From Candidatus Thorarchaeota archaeon (GTDB lineage Archaea > Asgardarchaeota > Thorarchaeia > Thorarchaeales > Thorarchaeaceae): DNA of 41,625 nucleotides. Made by a program: the position numbers and the translations under genes. Under the pieces are notes generated by a model, which made no database searches, was not told the origin of the DNA, and saw nothing but the letters and a program-made list of their open reading frames with translations. How positions within the stretch are numbered: position 1 is the stretch's first letter; the number at the start of each line of letters is the position of its first letter. Shown in pieces: positions 9,955-17,989 of this stretch. The stretch spans positions 1 to 41,625 of the forward strand of contig JAUWOU010000012.1 of assembly GCA_030612005.1 (NCBI GenBank), in the 5' to 3' direction.

Positions 9955-10174
9955 GTGTCGGTTCAGGACGAGAACCAAGTCCAAGGATCGATTTGCAGTC
10001 GCCGCGAGTTGCACGGAGACATAAAACGCCTGTTGGAGAGACCGTAAGACTTTCCAGTCCTTCGGGATCAGCAAAGCAGCCTCGATGAATCAGGAACCGA
10101 ACGTCAATCATGGGCTATATGTCCAGGATTGCGTAAGTTTCGGGCAACGGTAACACTCACTTCTGAACTGACAC
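9955..10174 (+). ncRNA. Candidate structured non-coding RNA of unknown family
   Basis: Termini pair: GTGTCGGTTC (9955-9964) with GAACTGACAC (10165-10174), 10 bp with one G-U. TATA-like CTTAAATA at 9922-9929 lies about 25 nt upstream. Internal hairpin CAATC-a-TGGGC-TATAT-GTCCA-g-GATTG. No ORF. Confidence 0.5.
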
Positions 10175-10275
10175 ACGCTTGCATCTATACTTAAGAATAC
10201 TGCAATAGATAATGATTTGGCGCGATAGAAGCTCTTTTCAAGAGCTGGAGTTTCGAGAGAAAAGGAGCTAATAAT

Positions 10276-11268
10276 ATGTCCAGCACTGGGCCAGCAACAG
10301 TTGTAATTGCAGAAGGTGCCCTAGAGGAACTTAGGACTATATTGAAAGATTACTCGTGTCCATTGTGTGTGACTGATGAAGTGATTCATGCCCAGTATTC
10401 GACTCTTCTAGAAAAAATAATTGAAGTACCCTGTAAATGGATGATGGCATCCGCATATCCTAAGAACTCGGCTCTATCACTTGAGGGAATTGATATTGTG
10501 ATCGGGTTTGGAGGAGGAGCAAGCTTGGATATTGCGAAACTTATTGCAAGAGATACGAATCTTGACTGGATATCAGTACCGACAGCAGCTTCCCATGATG
10601 GAATTGCGAGTGAAGTTGCCTCTGTCAGTCATGATGGATATAAGTATTCAATGAAATGTAAAGGACCGATGGCAGTCATTGCTGATACATCTATCATCTC
10701 AAAAGCACCTCCTAAACTCAAACTAGCAGGTCTTGGAGACATTATCTGTAAAACATCCAGCTTGGCAGAATGGAAATTATCTCATGAAGTGAAAGATGAA
10801 CCATTTGATGAACAGGTCTATGATATCGTTGATAATGCGTTGATATCTGTACTGAAGGATGATGGATTCGAAACTTTGATCAGAGCCGAGATTGATGCAG
10901 GAAGAGCAATGAGTATATTCGGTAGCTCTCGTCCATGTTCAGGCACAGAACATGCAATCTCACATGCAATGGACAGAATTGACTCAGATTTGCATGGACT
11001 GCAGGTCGCATTTGCCACACCAATCTGTCTCTACTATCTACAGGAATCTGGTTATGCAGAGTATAAGCCTGAGGAAATCCAAGAATTCATGTCTAATCAT
11101 CATATGCCTACAACCTTTGATGAAATTAATACCAATTTGGTAGCATTCATAGAAGATATTCATCATGCATTAAAAATCATGAAGAAGAGAGATCGATACT
11201 CCGTTTTGGAACATTTAGGTATAGATGATGCAAATCTCGCTAGTGCCTTACGAGACTTGAACTATTAG
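10276..11268 (+). CDS. egsA: sn-glycerol-1-phosphate dehydrogenase (archaeal lipid synthesis)
   Basis: IVIGFGGGASLDIAKLIA, SVPTAASHDGIASEVASV and SSRPCSGTEHAISHAMD are typical of G1PDH. Confidence 0.93.
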   Translation: MSSTGPATVVIAEGALEELRTILKDYSCPLCVTDEVIHAQYSTLLEKIIEVPCKWMMASAYPKNSALSLEGIDIVIGFGGGASLDIAKLIARDTNLDWISVPTAASHDGIASEVASVSHDGYKYSMKCKGPMAVIADTSIISKAPPKLKLAGLGDIICKTSSLAEWKLSHEVKDEPFDEQVYDIVDNALISVLKDDGFETLIRAEIDAGRAMSIFGSSRPCSGTEHAISHAMDRIDSDLHGLQVAFATPICLYYLQESGYAEYKPEEIQEFMSNHHMPTTFDEINTNLVAFIEDIHHALKIMKKRDRYSVLEHLGIDDANLASALRDLNY

Positions 11269-11397
11269 TGCTTGGTAATTCGAATTTCACTATGCTAGTT
11301 CGACAGTTTTAAAAGAAACAGGTCAGACGACGCAGAAGAGTCTGTTCAAGAAGAATGGACTAAATACCGATGACGAAATAAACTGAGGTAAATTGTA

Positions 11398-11769
11398 ATG
11401 CCAAAACCAAGTTTTGTTGAATGGGAGCCCACTGAGGAACTCCAAAAGAAAGCCCTTGAGGCTCTAGAAATAGCCAAAGATACTGGTAGAATAAAGAAGG
11501 GGATTAACGAAGCGACCAAAAGTATTGAGCGCGGAGTAGCCCGTTTAGTGATTGTTGCTGAGGATGTTGAACCCCCAGAGATAATCATGTACCTTCCAGG
11601 TCTTTGTGATGACAAGAAGATTCCTTACATATTCGTCCAGAATAAGGAAGATCTTGGTAAAGCTGTAGGAATTGAAAGACCCACTGCCGCTGTCGCAATT
11701 ATTGTTGATGGCAAGGCAAAGAGTCTAGTTGACGACCTTGTCGAGAAGATCAACGGTCTTCGAAAGTAA
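11398..11769 (+). CDS. rpl7ae: 50S ribosomal protein L7Ae
   Basis: GRIKKGINEATKSIERGVARLVIVAEDVEPPEIIMYLPGLCDDKKIPYIFV. Confidence 0.95.
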   Translation: MPKPSFVEWEPTEELQKKALEALEIAKDTGRIKKGINEATKSIERGVARLVIVAEDVEPPEIIMYLPGLCDDKKIPYIFVQNKEDLGKAVGIERPTAAVAIIVDGKAKSLVDDLVEKINGLRK

Positions 11770-11789
11770 GATTCAGGTGATGACTTTCG

Positions 11790-12014
11790 ATGAGTAAAGA
11801 TGATGAATCAACTCCAGCAATTCCTGCTGAAATAATCCAGCTCTTAGGACGAACTGGTGTAACCGGTGAGATTACTCAGGTTCGTGTTAAAATTCTAGAT
11901 GGCAGGGACAGAGGACGAGTCCTGACTCGAAATGTTAAAGGACCTGTACGAGAAGGAGACATTCTCATTCTAAGGGAAACCGAAAGGGAAGCCCGTAAAA
12001 TGAGGAGGCGCTAA
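11790..12014 (+). CDS. rps28e: 30S ribosomal protein S28e
   Basis: [56 protein letters not shown]. Confidence 0.96.
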   Translation: MSKDDESTPAIPAEIIQLLGRTGVTGEITQVRVKILDGRDRGRVLTRNVKGPVREGDILILRETEREARKMRRR

Positions 12015-12015
12015 T

Positions 12016-12216
12016 ATGGTTGGTACCCAGAAATGTTCGTTCTGTGGAAAGGACATTGAACCTGGTACTGGATCTGCTTTTGTTCAAACAAAGGACGGCG
12101 CAGTCTTCTGGTTCTGTTCTAACAAGTGTAAAGTCAATAGAATGAAACGTCGCATGAAGCCTAGAGATACAAAATGGACTACCGAATATCAGAAAGGCGG
12201 TAAGGCTGCACGCTAA
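12016..12216 (+). CDS. rpl24e: 50S ribosomal protein L24e
   Basis: CSFCGKDIEPGTGSAFVQTKDGAVFWFCSNKCKVNRMKRRMKPRDTKWT. Confidence 0.95.
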   Translation: MVGTQKCSFCGKDIEPGTGSAFVQTKDGAVFWFCSNKCKVNRMKRRMKPRDTKWTTEYQKGGKAAR

Positions 12217-12250
12217 ACTAATAATTCTATTTTAAAAAAAAGAGACTAAT

Positions 12251-12266
12251 GGTGGCATTAGCCACC
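12251..12266. terminator. Bidirectional hairpin terminator between convergent genes
   Basis: GGTGGC-ATTA-GCCACC between L24e (+) and ndk (-), with an A8 tract on the left and T-rich sequence on the right. Confidence 0.55.
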
Positions 12267-12274
12267 TTGGTTTT

Positions 12275-12940
12275 CTACTCTGTTTTTTCTACTTCTTCTT
12301 TTACATAATCAAAGACAACTTTTGCTAAAGTATCTGTATCTTCCTTCTCAATACCAACGGCGTCTTTTGCAAAGAGTTCTATCAATGATTGAAGGACCTC
12401 ACTGGAAGCATCACGATTTTCAATAGCATCCTTCACAACACTCCGTAGGTCCATAGTAAAATCAGCATCGCCAGTGATGTGTTTTTGAATGTAAGCAAGT
12501 GCAAGCGCCTCAGCATCTGATGACTCCTTGAGACCACCCTCTGCATTCCATAGTTTCATCTCATCTGCAGCTGTTTCGGGGGCATCTGATGCATGAGCAA
12601 TGTTAATTCCTGCCCAGATACCATATTTTCCTCTGAGAGATTCGGGGGATGCCTTCTGTACAAATGTGGCTCCAAGAGCATCACGAACACCCTGGATTAC
12701 ATCGTCAGACTCGAAAATCATGGTAAGAACTGGAGCTGAAGATATGAAATCTACTAACCATGGGAAAAAGGGTTTTTCTTTGTGGACTGCATAGTGCAAC
12801 TTGGCTAAAGACTCGGGCACTTTCATCTCTTGAAATGCAACAAGTCTGTAACCTCTGTCTAAGAGAGCCTTGAGAACTAGTGCACTTACTCGACGGCGTG
12901 TGGTACCATCAGGTTTGATAATTACAAATGAACGTTCCAA
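12275..12940 (-). CDS. ndk: Nucleoside diphosphate kinase with C-terminal extension
   Basis: ERSFVIIKPDGTTRR; NIAHASDAPETAADEMKLW (NxxHxSD catalytic His motif); about 75 extra residues after the kinase domain. Confidence 0.9.
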   Translation of the reverse strand: MERSFVIIKPDGTTRRRVSALVLKALLDRGYRLVAFQEMKVPESLAKLHYAVHKEKPFFPWLVDFISSAPVLTMIFESDDVIQGVRDALGATFVQKASPESLRGKYGIWAGINIAHASDAPETAADEMKLWNAEGGLKESSDAEALALAYIQKHITGDADFTMDLRSVVKDAIENRDASSEVLQSLIELFAKDAVGIEKEDTDTLAKVVFDYVKEEVEKTE

Positions 12941-13108
12941 ATTAAATCACCTATAGTTATGATACGTATTGACCGTATCCACGCATCTCGCGGTGAAAAT
13001 ATAGGATATAATCCATTTCATTCAGCAGTATAATGTGAGAATGATAGGAATTGCAAAAGCGACACTTTCATAACTGTTGTAAAAAGACCACAGTAAATTC
13101 CTTGTGGG

Positions 13109-14899
13109 GTGTTGATCTTGACTGAAGCTGATAAACTGCGTTCTCCGATTGTTACTGTACTTGGTCATATCGACCATGGAAAAACATCGCTTCTAGACAA
13201 GATGCGAGGAACGGGAGTACAAGCTAGAGAGGCAGCTGGAATAACACAACATATCGGTGCATCTTTCTTTCCCACTGAAACGATTCTATCAATATGTGGA
13301 GATCTTCTCAAGGCTGTCAATACTGAATTGACTATTGATGGACTTCTCTTCATCGATACACCTGGACACGAAGCTTATCTCAATCTAAGAAGACGTGGAG
13401 GTGCTATAGCAGACATCGCTATTCTTGTAGTTGATATAAACGAAGGTCCTCTCACCCAGTCTTACGAATCATTGAAGATTCTACGTTCTGGAAAAACACC
13501 CTTCTTGATTGCCGCAAACAAACTTGACAAAGTACCAGGCTGGAGAAAAAAAGAGGGATTGTCGCTCTTTGATGCCATTAAGGCACAGGGAATATCAACC
13601 CAATCTGAAGTTGATAGAAGAATTTACGAAATTGTGGGTGCACTCTCTGCAAACGATATTCAGTCAGAACGGTTTGATCGTGTTGAAGATTTTCAAAAAA
13701 CTGTGGCTATCGTACCCACAAGCGCTAAGACCGGTACTGGAATTCCAGAGCTTCTGATGGTTCTATCAGGTCTTACACAGCAATACATGAAAGATCGACT
13801 TACTATTTCCACAGGACCAGCGATAGGTGCTGTTCTTGAAGTAAGAGAAGAAACAGGCCTTGGGCTTACTCTTGATACAATCATCTATGATGGAGTATTG
13901 AAGAAGACTGACACTATTGTTGTCGGTGGACTTGATGGAGTGATTGAGGCTAAAATCAGAGCATTACTTTTACCAAAACCTCTTGATGAGATTCGCGATC
14001 CCAAAGAGAAATTCACACATGTTGACATCGTACATGCAGCAGCAGGTGTCAAGATAGTAGCCCCAGATATTGAAGGTGTTGTGGCAGGTGCACCTGTCTA
14101 TGCTGTGGAGGACCCTGAAAAACTCGAAGAAATCAAGCAAAAGGTCAGAGATGATCTTAGTTCAATCAGAATTCAGACTGATAAATCTGGAATCATTGTA
14201 AAGACTGATACATTGGGGTCTCTAGAAGCTGTAACACAATTCTTACAGGAACGGGATGTTCCAGTACGATTTGCTGATGTGGGTCCAATTGTGAAGCGTG
14301 ATATCGTTGAGGCGCAAGCTTCTGGTGATGGAGATCCACTTAATGCAGTAGTTCTAGGATTCAATGTGAAGATTGCATCAGAGATAGAAGATATTGCTGC
14401 GGAACTAGGTGTTGAGTTATTCTTGAGTGAAGTCATCTATAGATTATACGATGAATATTATGCTTGGTTAATTGTGAAGAGAGAGCAAGCAAAAGCCGAA
14501 TCATTGAGTTCAATTATTAGGCCTGGAAAAATCGTACTCATTCCGGAATATGTGTTTAGACATAAGAATCCAGCAGTTGTGGGTGTTAAGGTTCAGGGAG
14601 TAATAAGGCCAAGAACTGGATTAATCAATGAAGATGGAAAGAGAGTTGGTACGATTCTTCAGATTCAGGACCGTAGCGTGACAATAGATGAAGCTACAGA
14701 TGGAATGGAAGTTGCAGTATCAATACGCGGACCTACTATTGGACGACAGGTCAAAGACGACGAGATTCTGTATACAGATGTTCCTGACAAACAGATACTG
14801 GCTATCAGAAAGAAATTCCTCGACGATCTCTCTCCTCCAGAAAAGGAAGTCTTGGAAGAACTCACTACCATTAAGCGTGCCGCTGGTTCCTTTGTATAA
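13109..14899 (+). CDS. infB: Translation initiation factor aIF5B (IF-2 gamma-like GTPase)
   Basis: RSPIVTVLGHIDHGKTSLLDKMRGTGVQAREAAGITQHIGASFFP; DTPGHEAY; NKLDKVPGW. Confidence 0.95.
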   Translation: MLILTEADKLRSPIVTVLGHIDHGKTSLLDKMRGTGVQAREAAGITQHIGASFFPTETILSICGDLLKAVNTELTIDGLLFIDTPGHEAYLNLRRRGGAIADIAILVVDINEGPLTQSYESLKILRSGKTPFLIAANKLDKVPGWRKKEGLSLFDAIKAQGISTQSEVDRRIYEIVGALSANDIQSERFDRVEDFQKTVAIVPTSAKTGTGIPELLMVLSGLTQQYMKDRLTISTGPAIGAVLEVREETGLGLTLDTIIYDGVLKKTDTIVVGGLDGVIEAKIRALLLPKPLDEIRDPKEKFTHVDIVHAAAGVKIVAPDIEGVVAGAPVYAVEDPEKLEEIKQKVRDDLSSIRIQTDKSGIIVKTDTLGSLEAVTQFLQERDVPVRFADVGPIVKRDIVEAQASGDGDPLNAVVLGFNVKIASEIEDIAAELGVELFLSEVIYRLYDEYYAWLIVKREQAKAESLSSIIRPGKIVLIPEYVFRHKNPAVVGVKVQGVIRPRTGLINEDGKRVGTILQIQDRSVTIDEATDGMEVAVSIRGPTIGRQVKDDEILYTDVPDKQILAIRKKFLDDLSPPEKEVLEELTTIKRAAGSFV

Positions 14900-14944
14900 A
14901 CTGGCAGCATCAACAATGTTTTTAGGGATTCTCTGGAAATCTCA

Positions 14945-15241
14945 AATTGCGATGGGTAGGGCCGGGTCGTTTGGCGCGACCTGTTATCGGTAATGTCAAT
15001 AGCCGAGGCCAGTAACCTGCATCGAGAATGAACCGGAACGTCGTTGGGTCCAGCTGCAGGACGTTGACATGCGGTCTCTGGAGTCTGTCTCTGACATACC
15101 AGCATTCGTAGGTTTGCTGTGATTGTCATAAACTTCCGAACCGAGTCAGGCCCTGGCGGGAACAGCTCTAAGGAAGAGTGGTGGAGCCCCAGAGGTGGCC
15201 GCATTGAGAATTGCGCTGATCAGCCCTTCGATTACCGACAT
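14945..15241 (+). ncRNA. Signal recognition particle RNA (archaeal 7S RNA)
   Basis: 5' domain TAGGGCCGGGTCGTTTGGCGCGACCTGTTATCGGTAA...AGCCGAGGCC matches the archaeal helix 2-4 signature. Domain IV GAACCGAGTCAGGCCC-TGGC-GGGAACAGCTCTAAGG is at about 15138-15172. Ends approximate. Confidence 0.85.
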
Positions 15242-15323
15242 TCGGAATGTGGGAGCTGTCGCACCTTCTTATCGTTAACCTACAACAATGTTTAAGAGAA
15301 AAATACGGTCAGCACGTTCTCAA

Positions 15324-15466
15324 GCTCAGGTATCCAAGCCTGGTATGGAGCTGGATTGCTATAGGCAGCTATACGCAGTCCTGCAAACATCCAGTGTGCT
15401 TTGCACTCGAGAGTTCAAATGACTTCATGATTTCCATGAGGTTTGAAATTCTCTCCCTGAGCGCCA
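15324..15466 (+). tRNA. tRNA-Ser(GCT) with two BHB introns and encoded CCA
   Basis: Acceptor GCTCAGG/CCTGAGC + G73 + CCA; D-stem TCCA/TGGA; anticodon stem CTGGA/TCCAG, loop TTGCTA-A; variable arm GTGC-TTT-GCAC; T-arm GAGAG-TTCAAA|T-CTCTC. Intron 1 is 15362-15388 (37/38; BHB central helix TTGC/GCAA, bulges TAT and ACA). Intron 2 is 15420-15449 (T-loop; central helix TTCA/TGAA, bulges AAT and ATT). Predicted mature length 86 nt. Confidence 0.92.
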
Positions 15467-15474
15467 TCTTTTCT
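15454..15474 (+). repeat. 21-bp att-like repeat, copy 1 (3' end and trailer of tRNA-Ser)
   Basis: TCCCTGAGCGCCATCTTTTCT, identical to 17092-17112. Confidence 0.85.
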
Positions 15475-15546
15475 CAGATTATGTTTGGATACGTGAAACG
15501 AAAGAAGCAATAATACCAATACTGTAAGTATTCTTGTGGTTGGGTT

Positions 15547-16563
15547 ATGGAAGAGTCACAGGAGAAGAGAGAGTGGATATATAGAAACAGAAAGCTGGTT
15601 GCTGGTTTAGTTATCATATTCATACTATTACAAGTGACCATTACTGTATTGACTATATCATTGAATGATGATGAAATTTCTGATATCAATGTTCCAAGAT
15701 CGACTATTCCAGATAGCTGTGTCTATCCTGCTACCTATGATATTGAATACAATACATCCTATTGGATTAGAGGTAACTATGTTCCACTCATCAATATATC
15801 AGAAGCAGCAGCAGTTGATGCTGCTATGACATTTCTCACTGTGTATCTACCCGAAGAATTGTTGACAGGGCTTCGAGTAGACACAAATAATGAATTTTGG
15901 CCAGGCAGGCCAGAACTCACTACAGACTGTTTCCCTCGGTGGGGAATGACTCTTATTTCTGATTATATGAGAGCAAATGTATGGGTTAATGCCCTAAGTG
16001 GAAAAGTAGTACAATTCAGTCTGGGTTCCTATAATACATCAGTCTTTGTATTTGAAAGCGTTGAAACAGTGGAAGAAACTGAAAGCATTGTTATAGATTT
16101 CCTTCAATCACAAAATTATACATTACTCCCAGATGCAGTCTATGATGGCACTGATCTATCATCATTATCAGAATATGCTTACCACACTCTGACATTTCAT
16201 CAGGTGGTTGATGAGATTCTAATAGGCATTGGAAAAATTACTTTCCATATTGATGCGACTTATGGATTAATCAAATATTTCAGATACAGATGGATTGATC
16301 TTGATGAGATTCCAGTAGATAGAATTCTTCCCGTTGGAGAAATCCACAATATTGTACTGGAAGCAGACAATGATACATTTTTGATTACAATTCGAAATAC
16401 TGAGCTGCGCCTTAACATAATCGGGTTTGATCCAGATTCATCGGATTTTGTAATGCGACTTGTGTATGAAGTAACATTGACGCCGATTTGGGGAGTTGGT
16501 GGAGATTTGTACACAGTTGATGCTATATCAGGTGAGATAGTAAGTATAGATGTATTGTTTTAA
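15547..16563 (+). CDS. Membrane-anchored/secreted hypothetical protein; an in-frame stop precedes a C-terminal TM anchor
   Basis: 338 aa with N-terminal signal/TM (VAGLVIIFILLQVTITVLTIS). After TAA (16561-16563) the same frame continues SSFLGVYEPYFGVAAMLLVAVVLSGAVRVVKRRRLSISME* to 16686. Confidence 0.75.
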   Translation: MEESQEKREWIYRNRKLVAGLVIIFILLQVTITVLTISLNDDEISDINVPRSTIPDSCVYPATYDIEYNTSYWIRGNYVPLINISEAAAVDAAMTFLTVYLPEELLTGLRVDTNNEFWPGRPELTTDCFPRWGMTLISDYMRANVWVNALSGKVVQFSLGSYNTSVFVFESVETVEETESIVIDFLQSQNYTLLPDAVYDGTDLSSLSEYAYHTLTFHQVVDEILIGIGKITFHIDATYGLIKYFRYRWIDLDEIPVDRILPVGEIHNIVLEADNDTFLITIRNTELRLNIIGFDPDSSDFVMRLVYEVTLTPIWGVGGDLYTVDAISGEIVSIDVLF

Positions 16564-16710
16564 TCATCATTTCTGGGAGTTTATGAACCTTATTTTGGAG
16601 TTGCAGCTATGCTTCTGGTGGCAGTGGTGTTGTCGGGAGCTGTTCGAGTTGTAAAAAGAAGACGATTATCAATATCTATGGAGTAACATTTTGCAAAGAT
16701 TTATCATTAA

Positions 16711-17058
16711 GTGACAAAATGTGATGTTGGAGGGTTCGTAACGTTGCAACAAGAAGCGCAGCAGATGTTCGGTATTAGTGGAATTGGAATTCTAGGTATG
16801 GGTCTGGTAATTGTTATCGTGCTGTTAGTTATCGGGTTCAGAGAGAAAGAAGATGTTTTCAGAAAAGAACGATTCATTCGAGCAGCAGGGGTAGTACTCG
16901 GAGTATTGATTATAGTCACAGGATTCACTTGGTATAGCACCGTGGTGGCAGTCGCTACAACACCTATGACCTTTGAGGATGTACTCATCATAACTGGGTT
17001 TTCTTCCATAGGCGGTCTGATTTCAGGCATTTCCTGCTATTTTCCAATTAATAAATAG
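16711..17058 (+). CDS. Small hypothetical membrane protein
   Basis: 115 aa with three or more hydrophobic segments. Confidence 0.5.
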   Translation: MTKCDVGGFVTLQQEAQQMFGISGIGILGMGLVIVIVLLVIGFREKEDVFRKERFIRAAGVVLGVLIIVTGFTWYSTVVAVATTPMTFEDVLIITGFSSIGGLISGISCYFPINK

Positions 17059-17091
17059 AAAGTAAATCTTAGGTTGTAATCTGAAAGTTAT

Positions 17092-17112
17092 TCCCTGAGC
17101 GCCATCTTTTCT
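17092..17112 (+). repeat. 21-bp att-like repeat, copy 2 (detached tRNA-Ser 3' fragment)
   Basis: TCCCTGAGCGCCATCTTTTCT, exact copy of 15454-15474 without the rest of the tRNA. Confidence 0.85.
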
Positions 17113-17265
17113 TCTTCATTGTGTTAGGAGTTGGTGATTGCTAGGGTTAGCTAGTCCGGTCTTTTGTCATATGGGCTATATTATGAAGACCTGAACGTGG
17201 CTGCAGTGGTGTGGTATCTATTGGGAAGAATCGTCAGTAACAAGCCAATCATCACTGGAAGTGAC

Positions 17266-17757
17266 TTAATCTAATTTTAAGGGTGGAATCAACTTAGCTA
17301 GAATTAGAAAAATGAGAATAGAAATTGGAAGTGGAAAATCAGCAGGAGGATTAAGGTGCATTCCGGGCACCGGAAAAATTGTATAGAGCAAGTTACCACC
17401 GTTAAGACTTACAAAAATATAGATTTCGATAAAGACTCCAACTAGTAGTGTCCGAGTAAACGATGTTTGATTATTATAAAATCGGTAAATCATCAAAAAG
17501 AAAAGATACTTGATAAATGAATTTAAAAATATGAGTTGATCGAGTGCAAGAAAGAATCTGAGAGGTTCGTCTTGTTCTATCCTAATGACCCATGTTAGTG
17601 ATTTGATTTCCAAGAAATTGCGAGTGTGGATGAACGCAGGTGTCACCAGTATAACAATGAGCATAACTAATGAGATAATTATTGGACTGACGAATCTCTT
17701 ACTCGATTGATTATTCTCTTCCATAAGACAACTCCTCTTCTTTTCAGCCTCCGCCAT
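17266..17757 (-). CDS. Hypothetical multi-TM membrane protein
   Basis: 163 aa with several hydrophobic helices. Confidence 0.6.
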   Translation of the reverse strand: MAEAEKKRSCLMEENNQSSKRFVSPIIISLVMLIVILVTPAFIHTRNFLEIKSLTWVIRIEQDEPLRFFLALDQLIFLNSFIKYLFFLMIYRFYNNQTSFTRTLLVGVFIEIYIFVSLNGGNLLYTIFPVPGMHLNPPADFPLPISILIFLILAKLIPPLKLD

Positions 17758-17853
17758 AATTTCATCTGAGAGCTCTTGATATGTATCATAAGTGTATTGA
17801 CTAACAAAAAATGAACCACTCGAATACCAGCTTTCAAGCTAATCACAAGCTAA

Positions 17854-17934
17854 CCACTTCTTCTAAGACTGAATCTGATTCATTCTAAGCGGTGTTATCA
17901 AGGAGAAGAAAGAGAAAAGGAGAAGGCGAGAGAT
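17854..17934 (+). repeat. About 80-bp direct repeat, copy 1
   Basis: CCACTTCTTCTAAGACTGAATCTGATTCATTCTAAGCGGTGTTATCAAGGAGAAGAAAGAGAAAAGGAGAAGGCGAGAGAT; near-identical to 19391-19474. Confidence 0.85.
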
Positions 17935-17989
17935 GTAAATTCCAAGAGTTTAAGATAGCTGAGTGTGTTTTCAACATTAAGGGGTTTCA

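Noticed and set aside
9955-10174. RNase P RNA assignment for the egsA-upstream RNA
   Set aside because: Closed-terminus architecture is suggestive, but the near-universal GAGGAAAGUCC and 3' P4 motifs were not found on either strand.
14665-15204. Minus-strand 179-aa ORF overlapping infB and the SRP RNA
   Set aside because: Antisense to the infB 3' end and SRP RNA; no protein-family features.
15247-15513. Plus-strand 88-aa ORF
   Set aside because: Overlaps tRNA-Ser(GCT); translation of tRNA and intron sequence.
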